Origin: an uncultured Prevotellaceae bacterium
GTDB taxonomy: Bacteria > Bacteroidota > Bacteroidia > Bacteroidales > Muribaculaceae
Length of the DNA: 6,250 nt
NCBI GenBank assembly: GCA_937896015.1
Contig: CALBLR010000390.1
Coordinates: 1 to 6,250, forward strand
Direction of reading: 5' to 3'
Part shown: positions 1 through 4,802 of the stretch, one piece after another
How positions within the stretch are numbered: position 1 is the first letter of the stretch
Layout: every line of letters starts with the position of its first letter
The notes under the pieces: generated by a model
Seen by the model: the letters and a program-made list of their open reading frames with translations, nothing else
The model's database searches: none
What the model was told of the DNA's origin: nothing
Made by a program: the position numbers and the translations under genes

Positions 1-2
1 TA

Positions 3-58
3 CCCCCCCCCGACAACTCGCACTGCGCATTCGCTTGTGTTCGAAAGTCGGGGGGGGG
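3..58. repeat. Perfect 12-bp inverted repeat with C9/G9 arms
   Basis: Positions 3-14 (nine C then GAC) are exactly complementary to 47-58 (GTC then nine G), enclosing 32 nt. As DNA it could extrude a GC-rich cruciform; as RNA it would form a very stable stem. Homopolymer arms of equal length are prone to slippage during replication and to sequencing error. A 10-bp palindrome (59-68) follows directly. Its function is unknown. It lies almost at the window edge, so its left context is not visible. Confidence 0.85.
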
Positions 59-70
59 CTATCGATAGAT

Positions 71-87
71 ATGTGCCTTCGGCACAT
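71..87. repeat. Small perfect hairpin (7-bp stem)
   Basis: ATGTGCC (71-77) pairs with GGCACAT (81-87) around a TTC loop. It is not followed by a T-run on either strand, so it is not an intrinsic terminator. It is one of several dyads in the first 300 bp. Confidence 0.7.
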
Positions 88-102
88 TCATATCCCATTA
101 GA

Positions 103-215
103 ATTGTTGCTTTTTCAGCGCCTTCGTCATGCCACGTCACTACATCTGTTTGGTGCATTTACACACACTAACTCGCTGGATTGCGACTTTTTCAGTGCTT
201 TCGGCATGCAGCGTC
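103..215. repeat. Two-copy imperfect direct repeat, 77-bp offset
   Basis: Segments 103-138 and 180-215 align without gaps at 28 of 36 positions. The best part is 110-132 against 187-209 (20 of 23), with the pattern CTTTTTCAGYGCYTTCGKCATGC. Further right a second shared block, TGTTTGGTGC, occurs at 147-156 and again at 254-263, an offset of 107 bp. The second copy therefore appears to carry about 30 extra bases, in the part that contains the hairpin at 211-225. The modular decay looks like an old duplication or two members of an extragenic repeat family. Confidence 0.6.
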
Positions 216-225
216 CAACGGACGT
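211..225. repeat. Small hairpin in the second repeat copy
   Basis: GCGTCC (211-216) pairs with GGACGT (220-225), with one G-U pair if read as RNA, around the loop AAC. It lies in the extra segment that distinguishes the second repeat copy from the first. No function is apparent. Confidence 0.55.
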
Positions 226-291
226 AGCCAATGCAGCAAGTCGGAATGCAAATTGTTTGGTGCTGGGGTGTGTCGCTCTGGGTAATAGATT

Positions 292-339
292 CGAAAAAAT
301 AAATTAAGGAGCCGGCGCTTCACAGCGTTGGCTCCTTAA
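292..339 (-). terminator. Intrinsic terminator read leftward
   Basis: TTAAGGAGCC (304-313) pairs perfectly with GGCTCCTTAA (330-339). The stem continues inward through 314-319 with 324-329 (two G-U pairs on the plus-strand RNA) to a 4-nt loop, giving a stem of about 16 bp. On the minus strand the stem is followed by a T-rich tract (complement of 292-303, with six consecutive T). The plus-strand side is followed only by AAAATC. I therefore assign it to leftward transcription, although it may also stop transcripts coming from the left. Confidence 0.7.
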
Positions 340-430
340 AATCTACAATCTATAAAAACATATATATTTCATCAGAATAGAACCTTAGTGTGTCTAACAA
401 ATTAATTATGAAAAAACTTTTGTTATTTGT
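292..430 (-). ncRNA. Candidate orphan small RNA, about 140 nt
   Basis: A near-canonical Bacteroidota promoter (435-466, minus) and a strong hairpin-plus-T-run terminator (292-339) bracket about 140 nt with no convincing ORF. The longest noted reading is a 9-codon frame starting at 373. The transcript would be AT-rich up to the terminator stem. Its last part before the stem resembles the same part of the second orphan unit at 3332-3372. The start near 430 is inferred from promoter position only. It could instead be the leader of something that reads through to the left, although no minus-strand gene is visible there. It matches no named RNA family that I recognise. Confidence 0.45.
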
Positions 431-434
431 TACT

Positions 435-466
435 CAAAGATAGCCACAGAAAAGCGATTGCGCAAA
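435..466 (-). promoter_or_regulatory. Bacteroidota-type promoter, leftward
   Basis: Read on the minus strand, TTTG (466 to 463) is followed after 20 nt by TATCTTTG (442 to 435), an exact match to the TAnnTTTG -7 box used by the primary sigma factor of Bacteroidota. Transcription would start near 430 and run left toward the terminator at 292-339. Confidence 0.6.
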
Positions 467-540
467 TAATTCAGCAATTTTCTTCAAAAAAAATTACATT
501 TTTTTATCCGACTTGCCACGCCGAAATTCTCGCTCGAGCG

Positions 541-593
541 TAATTAGTTGATATGTAGCGTGTTATTCTTGATTAACACTTGTAAGCTAATTA
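541..593. promoter_or_regulatory. Nested dyad, possible operator or leader structure
   Basis: The outer arms TAATTAG (541-547) and CTAATTA (587-593) enclose the inner arms GTGTTA (560-565) and TAACAC (574-579), which surround an 8-nt loop. The two spacers differ in length (12 and 7 nt). A TATTCTTG box (564-571) falls on the inner dyad, so a bound regulator could occlude it. If transcribed, it would form a two-tier stem. No regulator gene is nearby to connect to it. Confidence 0.35.
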
Positions 594-608
594 CACGATT
601 TTTTGGCA

Positions 609-640
609 TTGGCCACCCGCGGTGTGCGTGATTAACTTCG
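609..640 (+). promoter_or_regulatory. Possible promoter for the 818-residue gene
   Basis: TTG at 609-611 precedes TAACTTCG at 633-640 by 21 nt. The latter matches TAnnTTTG except for one base. A start near 646 would leave a leader of roughly 20 nt before the ATG at 669. The alternative box TATTCTTG at 564-571 matches equally well but has no good upstream element. Confidence 0.3.
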
Positions 641-668
641 CCGCAATGAAAACTATTTTTTTTGACGC

Positions 669-3125
669 ATGACTATGAAAAGCAAACAATCAAGACTCAC
701 CATCATTCCACGCGCGGCCGCTGTGCTGGCCAACCAGGAGGCAGCCACTGCCGGCGTGGCCGACTCGGTGCTCAACATGCGCGAGCGTGAGCGGTCGTTG
801 CAGGTGGCCGGCAACCCTGCCAGCTGCGGCTCGATAGCCGCCGGCAGCAAAATTCTGCTTGTTCACCACACCACATTCGGCGAGCGCATGCTCACATGCG
901 CCGGCGGCCAGGTGTGCTGCGACGGCTCGCAACTGGTTCAGCTCGGCGGCGAGCCTGCGGGGGCGTGCGCCGTGGGCGACTTTGCGGTGGTGGCTCATGA
1001 CGCCGGCCTGTGTGTGCTCCGCGCCACAGCCGGCGGCTACGATGAGCTCGACCCTGACGCTGCCTTGCCGCAAATCAGCATTGTCGAGGCCGAGCCGGCT
1101 ACCCTTACGGGCACCGTTGCCGCATGCGCCTTCGAGCAGCCTTATGCCAGTTGGCCGGCGCGCCTCGCCACTGCCGACGCCGCCGCTTTGCGCTCGCGCC
1201 TGAAGAGCGCGTGGGCAAGTGTGAAGGCACAGGCTGCCGCGTCGGGCCAGTATGTGGGCCCGATGCTTGCCCGCTATGGGGTGCGCCTCTACGACGACAC
1301 CTACCTGTGGCTTAGTGCGCCTGTGCTGCTTGGCGGCGGCACGGTGGGCGAAAACCGCATAACGGCCGATGTGCAGGTGGCCGACGGCAAATTCACTGGC
1401 GTGCCGGCCGCCGAGTTGGCAGTGAGCGCCTACAGGCTTGGGGTGTGCGTGCATAGCGGCATCGCCGCCGCATGGCATGGGGTGGTGAAGTCGGTCGACC
1501 TGCTTGTGGCCGACACCGTGGCCCCATTTGACGCAAGCGGCCAGCTCGACTACCGTGCGGCGGCAAGTGTGGGCTCGTCGCGCCGCAGTGTGCTCGAGTA
1601 TGGCCTTAAGCCCATGGCGGTGCGCGGGGTGGCCGCTGCCGTCATGGCCGGGCAGTGGCGCGTGGCGGCCAGCTGCATGCGTCTTGGCCGCCTCGACTCG
1701 GGCGTGTTTGCGGCAGGCAATATGGCCAAGTCCACCTCGCGCCCCATCGACACCGCCGTATGCTATGCCTTGGCGGCTCCGCTCACCGTGGCGTCGGAAC
1801 TCAATCGGCAGCAACTGTGCGGGGCCGAAAGCAGTGCGGGACGCCGCCTTATGCCGTCGGCTGTGATGGCCAGTGGAGGCCGCCTAATGGCTGGCGTGTC
1901 GGGCTGGATGATGGTCAACACTTGGGGCGCGGCTCAGTTTTGTGCGGGTGCGGCGGCGGGCGGTTGCGCAGTCACCGTCACGGCCACTCTTGCCACAAGC
2001 CACGGCACGGCCACAGTGGTCAGGCGCGAGCGGCTTGCCTTTGTCCCGCAGCAGCTGTCGCCCATGGTGTTTTATCCCGACAGCCGCGCCGTGGCCCTGC
2101 GCGTGCAGGTTGAGCCAGATTCTGGCGGCTGCACTGCCTGGGAGGCCGACCTGTCGCCCGCCGGCGCGCTTGATGCCGCGGTGGTGTGCAGCGGTGGCCT
2201 TGAACCGCAAAAGTTGGCCGCCTCCACAGCAATCAGCGCCACGGCGGCCGGTTTCACCGACGCCGTGCTGGGCTCGGTGGCCGTGAGCGTGCAGGGCAAC
2301 CCCTTTGTGGCTGCCGGGACCCACACCGTGGGCGGCGACAGGGTGGTGGCTATGGCCGTGGCCAGCCGGCCTGTGTATTCAAGCGGCTTCGGACGCTATC
2401 CCGTGTATGTGTTTACGCGTGCCGGGGTTTATGCCATGCCGCAGCTAACTTCGGGAGGCTATGGCGAGGCGCGGCTGCTGCACCGCAGCCCCATGGCTGC
2501 CGGCGCGCATCCGGCCGAGGCTGGCGACTCGGTGTGCTATGTCGACGCCTCGTGCCGCCTGTGCCGTCTGCGCGGCTCGGAGCGGCGTGTGATGCTGAAC
2601 GGAGTCGACGGCCTCTCGCAGCTGGCCCACATCCAGGCTTTTGACGAACTCGCTGTGCTGTCGCCGCAAGGGCAATTGCAGCATGTGCACCTCGACTCGG
2701 CGCGAGCCTGGCAGCGGTCGCTCTCGGCCAGCTCGCTCTATGGCTGCGACGGACGCGCCATTGCCGTGACGCAGGGTGGCGAGCTGCTCGATCTCAACAC
2801 AGAGGAGGCAGCCACCGAGCAGCCCGTTTACTACCGCTCGATGCCTGTCGAACTGCTCGGCGGCGACCCATGCCGCCCGCTGAGTGTGATGTGGCGCATT
2901 GCCGCCAGTGGGGCGCGGTTGCGCCTGGGAGTGAACGGCGAGCGCGGGGTGAGCTGTCATGGCTTCGCTGTGGGGGGCGTGAGCGTGAGCGGCACTGTGG
3001 GCGCGCCTGTGGTGCAGCGGCTGGTGTCGCCGCCGGTGCGCACTGTGAGGCTGGTGATGAATGGAACGTTGCCAAGCGCAAGCCTCTTGCAGTCGGTCAC
3101 AATAGTTGCACAAAGATGCCGGTGA
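669..3125 (+). CDS. Large beta-rich protein, phage tail/virion-like, function unknown
   Basis: This 818-residue protein has no signal peptide, membrane helix or catalytic motif that I recognise. Short hydrophobic strands separated by Gly-rich turns run through most of it, suggesting a beta-propeller or beta-sandwich build. Examples are residues 60-66, 102-118, 575-590 and 657-700. Residues 200-218 read like the Ig-like 'RYGVRLYDDTYLWLSAPV' segment. Residues 543-590 (GNPF, then GDRVVAMAVASRP, then FGRYPVYVFTRAGVYAM) and 607-640 resemble, from memory, a pattern in structural proteins of Bacteroidales phages ('NPFVF...G.FG..PLYVFT..GIWAL'). I infer a phage-derived structural family, perhaps domesticated, since no capsid, terminase, portal or integrase gene is visible. 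Cysteine is frequent, including CC at 83-84. ATG at 669 is used; ATG at 675 is an equally possible start. The gene stands alone, and its GC-rich sequence contrasts with its AT-rich flanks. Confidence 0.8.
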   Translation: MTMKSKQSRLTIIPRAAAVLANQEAATAGVADSVLNMRERERSLQVAGNPASCGSIAAGSKILLVHHTTFGERMLTCAGGQVCCDGSQLVQLGGEPAGACAVGDFAVVAHDAGLCVLRATAGGYDELDPDAALPQISIVEAEPATLTGTVAACAFEQPYASWPARLATADAAALRSRLKSAWASVKAQAAASGQYVGPMLARYGVRLYDDTYLWLSAPVLLGGGTVGENRITADVQVADGKFTGVPAAELAVSAYRLGVCVHSGIAAAWHGVVKSVDLLVADTVAPFDASGQLDYRAAASVGSSRRSVLEYGLKPMAVRGVAAAVMAGQWRVAASCMRLGRLDSGVFAAGNMAKSTSRPIDTAVCYALAAPLTVASELNRQQLCGAESSAGRRLMPSAVMASGGRLMAGVSGWMMVNTWGAAQFCAGAAAGGCAVTVTATLATSHGTATVVRRERLAFVPQQLSPMVFYPDSRAVALRVQVEPDSGGCTAWEADLSPAGALDAAVVCSGGLEPQKLAASTAISATAAGFTDAVLGSVAVSVQGNPFVAAGTHTVGGDRVVAMAVASRPVYSSGFGRYPVYVFTRAGVYAMPQLTSGGYGEARLLHRSPMAAGAHPAEAGDSVCYVDASCRLCRLRGSERRVMLNGVDGLSQLAHIQAFDELAVLSPQGQLQHVHLDSARAWQRSLSASSLYGCDGRAIAVTQGGELLDLNTEEAATEQPVYYRSMPVELLGGDPCRPLSVMWRIAASGARLRLGVNGERGVSCHGFAVGGVSVSGTVGAPVVQRLVSPPVRTVRLVMNGTLPSASLLQSVTIVAQRCR

Positions 3126-3170
3126 TGTGCCGTTTTGGCGCAATTGACGGCCCTAAGATGAATAATTGCG

Positions 3171-3200
3171 ACTTTTTTTGCAATAAAAGTGATATTTTTT
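3171..3200 (+). terminator. Weak intrinsic terminator after the 818-residue gene
   Basis: ACTTTT (3171-3176) pairs with AAAAGT (3185-3190), and a run of six T follows at 3195-3200. The stem is nearly all A-T, so the call is weak. Closer to the stop codon there is a hairpin at 3126-3142 (TGTGCC with GGCGCA, one G-U pair), but it lacks a T-run. Confidence 0.3.
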
Positions 3201-3211
3201 AATCAAATCTA

Positions 3212-3241
3212 TTGCGGATTTAAAAAAAGTGAGTAATTTTG
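3212..3241 (+). promoter_or_regulatory. Strong Bacteroidota-type promoter, rightward
   Basis: TTG at 3212-3214, a 19-nt spacer, then TAATTTTG at 3234-3241 matches the TTG/TAnnTTTG arrangement with an exact -7 box. Transcription would begin around 3247. The next plus-strand protein gene of normal size is at 4803, beyond a terminator at 3376-3404 and two minus-strand genes. This promoter therefore appears to drive a short, separate unit. Confidence 0.65.
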
Positions 3242-3255
3242 CAGCGTAATCCTGA

Positions 3256-3342
3256 ATGAACGATGCCAAATGGCCGCTACAGGAAACGATAGCGCAGGCA
3301 TCGCCGAAAACGATAGGGTTGCTGAAAATAAGATTCAAATAG
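3256..3342 (+). CDS. Possible 28-residue small protein
   Basis: ATG at 3256 to TAG at 3342 encodes 28 residues, beginning MNDAKWPLQETIAQ and ending in a basic tail (LLKIRFK). A short internal echo (ETIA, then KTIG eight residues later) comes from the in-frame 24-bp repeat of AAACGATAG. The predicted leader is only about 9 nt with no Shine-Dalgarno sequence. A frame of this length can arise by chance, so coding status is uncertain; the argument in its favour is that it sits alone between a good promoter and a good terminator. Confidence 0.2.
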   Translation: MNDAKWPLQETIAQASPKTIGLLKIRFK

Positions 3343-3375
3343 TTGTTTTATAGATAATTGTGTATTTAAGGAAAC

Positions 3376-3404
3376 GGGGTAGTCGCGAGACTGTCCCTTT
3401 TTTT
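3376..3404 (+). terminator. Strong intrinsic terminator with GNRA loop
   Basis: The stem 3376-3384 with 3389-3397 has 9 bp (two G-U) closed by a GCGA tetraloop. Seven T follow at 3398-3404. It ends the orphan unit that starts near 3247. It also lies 20 bp past the stop codon of the converging comF gene. On that strand it is followed only by GTTTCCTT, so it would act weakly as a shared terminator. Confidence 0.85.
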
Positions 3405-3423
3405 GTTGTGGGCTGCCGTGAAG

Positions 3424-4137
3424 TCACGTCAGTCTTGCCGCCGCCAGGGTGAACACCCACACCCTGGCCCCTGCCGAGTGCAGCACCCGGGCGCATGTGA
3501 GCAGCGTTGCGCCCGTGGTCACCACATCGTCCACCAGCAGCACATTGTGCCCGTCCACATCGGCCTTGCCGCTCAGCGCATACAGTCCTTGCGAGTTCAC
3601 CCACCGCTCGTGGGCGCTTTTACGCGTCTGTGTGTCGTGGGGGCGGGTGGCCTTCAGAGCCTCCACCACTGGGATGCCGAGCACGTCGGCCAGCCCCCGG
3701 GCTATGCGCTCGCTTTGGTTATAGCCGCGCTTGGCCAGCTTGGTGCGGTGCATGGGCACGGGCACTATGCAGTCGGCCTGGGCCAGAATGCCGCTCGGCG
3801 CCATTTGCCGCGCCGCCTGTGCCGCCAGCCAGCGGCCCATGCCGGGCATGCTGTGATACTTGATGTCGTGCAGAATTGCCGCATAGGGGGCGTCTTTCTC
3901 GTAATAGAAGTAGGCCGTGGCGCGCTCAATTGGCACCTGGCCGGCAAACAGCTGCTCCATGACGTTGAACTCGGTGTCTTCGAGGTGTGTCACCGGCAGG
4001 CGGTCGAGGCATCTGACGCACACCCACCGCTCGTGTCCCAGCAGCGGCTTGCCGCACACGGGGCACAGCCGCGGCATGAGCGTGTCGAGTGCGGCCCGCA
4101 CTGTGGCCGCTATGCTGTCAGCAAGGCGGTTGGTCAT
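3424..4137 (-). CDS. comF: ComF family protein (phosphoribosyltransferase-like)
   Basis: This is a ComF-type protein of 237 residues. The family combines an N-terminal zinc ribbon with a type I phosphoribosyltransferase fold and is linked to DNA uptake in Bacillus subtilis (ComFC). Its role in Bacteroidota is unsettled. Visible hallmarks are the cysteine pairs C25-x2-C28 and C40-x2-C43, the segment VPVP at 125-128 with RGYNQSERIARGLA at 137-150, and the PRPP-binding motif VLLVDDVVTTGAT at 199-211 with the acidic pair D203-D204. I use the ATG at 4137 rather than the TTG at 4158 seven codons upstream. Either start overlaps the end of recX, by 20 bp with the ATG. The two genes are therefore probably co-transcribed and translationally coupled from the promoter in front of recX. 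Confidence 0.88.
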   Translation of the reverse strand: MTNRLADSIAATVRAALDTLMPRLCPVCGKPLLGHERWVCVRCLDRLPVTHLEDTEFNVMEQLFAGQVPIERATAYFYYEKDAPYAAILHDIKYHSMPGMGRWLAAQAARQMAPSGILAQADCIVPVPMHRTKLAKRGYNQSERIARGLADVLGIPVVEALKATRPHDTQTRKSAHERWVNSQGLYALSGKADVDGHNVLLVDDVVTTGATLLTCARVLHSAGARVWVFTLAAARLT

Positions 4138-4633
4138 AGTCGTCGGCGTTGTCGCCAAGCACCTGGCTCACGGCAGGGTAGAACACACTGGGCTCGAAGC
4201 CCCGGCTTGCAGCCAGCCTTAGCAGTGCAGCCCGCGCCTGCTGTGGCTCGCGGCCGGCCACGGCGCGGGCCTTGGCATTGAGCAGCTTGATGAGCGTGGC
4301 GTGGTAGTCGGCCTCGGCAATGCCGCCTATGGCCGCTTCGATTACGGGCTTCGACACGCCCTTGGCCTTGAGCATGAAGGCTATCTTTTGCCGGCCCCAG
4401 CCGTTGAAGGCAAACTTGTCGCGCGCATAGGCCCGCGCATAGCGCTCCTCGCTCAAGAAGTTTTCGCTCTTTAGCCGCGCCAATATCTTGTCGCAGTCGT
4501 CGGGCGTCACTCCCCAGCCCAGAATTTTTGTGCGCACGTCGCTCTCGGCCTGCTCGCTGCGCGAGCACAGCGCCGCAGCTCTGGCCAGCGCGGCCTCGGC
4601 GCTTATGGGTTTGCGCTTGTTAGTTGTTGGCAT
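4118..4633 (-). CDS. recX: Regulatory protein RecX
   Basis: RecX family members bind RecA filaments and modulate recombination and the SOS response. The protein is 171 residues from the ATG at 4633, a normal length, and is built of helical repeats. The characteristic central stretch is seen at 59-74 (FLSEERYARAYARDKF), followed by W79-G-R-Q-K and the hydrophobic helix to KGV at 91-93. An in-frame TTG at 4684 would add 17 residues, but it lies inside the -7 promoter box, so I reject it. There is no Shine-Dalgarno sequence, as is usual here. It heads the recX-comF pair and is divergent from pyrE. Confidence 0.9.
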   Translation of the reverse strand: MPTTNKRKPISAEAALARAAALCSRSEQAESDVRTKILGWGVTPDDCDKILARLKSENFLSEERYARAYARDKFAFNGWGRQKIAFMLKAKGVSKPVIEAAIGGIAEADYHATLIKLLNAKARAVAGREPQQARAALLRLAASRGFEPSVFYPAVSQVLGDNADDYDQPPC

Positions 4634-4681
4634 GGTTGCGTCTCTGCTGTCTGTGTCGTTGCTAATTGTGGTTCTGTGCTG

Positions 4682-4712
4682 CAAATATACGCCATTTCAC
4701 ATAAATTGGAAA
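4682..4712 (-). promoter_or_regulatory. Promoter for recX-comF
   Basis: On the minus strand, TTTC (4712 to 4709) is followed after 19 nt by TATATTTG (4689 to 4682), an exact TAnnTTTG box. The start would be near 4677, giving a leader of about 45 nt before the ATG at 4633. I see no terminator-like attenuator or LexA-like dyad between them. Confidence 0.55.
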
Positions 4713-4727
4713 TAATTGGCGGCCATA

Positions 4728-4762
4728 GTTGCAGCGGGCAACGCATTTTTTGTGTAATTTTG
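4728..4762 (+). promoter_or_regulatory. Promoter for the pyrE operon
   Basis: GTTG at 4728-4731 precedes TAATTTTG at 4755-4762 by 23 nt. The -7 box is exact, but the spacing is slightly long. A start near 4768 leaves a leader of about 35 nt, too short for a classical pyr attenuator. It is divergent from the recX promoter, and the two core elements do not overlap. Confidence 0.5.
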
Positions 4763-4802
4763 TGGTCATAGTATCAAAGAAATATTAATTCACCTCACCA
4801 AT

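Larger units (their letters stand above)
1..303. other. Non-coding, repeat- and dyad-rich intergenic region
   Basis: I see no credible protein gene in this stretch. The only long open frame (35-307, +) begins at a TTG, reads through the hairpin arm at its start, and crosses a two-copy repeat whose copies are 77 bp apart. That spacing is not a multiple of three, so the copies are read in different frames. The stretch is instead packed with symmetry: an inverted repeat with C9/G9 arms, a 10-bp palindrome at 59-68 (CTATCGATAG), hairpins at 71-87 and 211-225, and an imperfect direct repeat. It could be a decayed mobile-element end, an extragenic repeat family, or the distal part of a structured RNA starting left of the window. 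Confidence 0.6.
467..668. other. AT-rich leader region of the 818-residue gene
   Basis: There is no gene here. It contains a perfect 10-bp palindrome CGCTCGAGCG at 531-540, directly followed by a nested dyad at 541-593. Two one-mismatch versions of the TAnnTTTG box face right (564-571 and 633-640). It separates the leftward orphan unit from the rightward gene, so it is effectively a divergent regulatory region. Confidence 0.5.
3247..3404 (+). ncRNA. Candidate orphan small RNA or small-ORF mRNA, about 158 nt
   Basis: An exact TAnnTTTG promoter upstream and a textbook terminator at 3376-3404 define a compact transcript. Inside, CGATGCC (3261-3267) pairs with GGCATCG (3297-3303), and CGCT (3275-3278) pairs with AGCG (3291-3294). 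This gives a two-tier stem with the loop ACAGGAAACGAT. AAACGATAG occurs twice (3284-3292 and 3308-3316). A 28-codon ORF lies at 3256-3342, so a small-protein mRNA is an alternative. It does not match the SRP RNA, tmRNA or tRNA signatures I know. The 5' end is inferred from the promoter only. Confidence 0.5.

Noticed and set aside
35..307. 90-codon plus-strand ORF
   Set aside because: It starts at TTG, runs through hairpins and a repeat whose 77-bp offset shifts frame, and ends inside the terminator stem. No domain is recognisable.
408..443. 11-codon plus-strand frame MKKLLLFVTQR resembling the start of a signal peptide
   Set aside because: It stops after 11 codons with no continuation in another frame, and it overlaps the leftward promoter on the other strand.
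690..1814. 374-codon minus-strand ORF
   Set aside because: It lies wholly antisense to the 818-residue gene. Long shadow frames are expected opposite GC-rich coding DNA, and its His/Arg/Ala-rich translation has no domain.
2445..3143. 232-codon minus-strand ORF
   Set aside because: Another antisense shadow of the 818-residue gene, with low-complexity His/Arg/Ala composition.
3153..3338. 61-codon minus-strand ORF
   Set aside because: It is antisense to the promoter and body of the orphan unit, with no family resemblance. Nothing supports translation.
4138..4158. Upstream TTG start for ComF
   Set aside because: It would lengthen the recX overlap to 41 bp and adds no conserved residues. The ATG at 4137 is the better start.
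3403..4281. 292-codon plus-strand ORF
   Set aside because: It is antisense to comF and recX, which have clear family motifs. Its start lies in the terminator T-run.
4634..4684. N-terminal extension of RecX from a TTG at 4684
   Set aside because: That TTG is inside the TATATTTG promoter box. The ATG at 4633 gives a normal RecX length.
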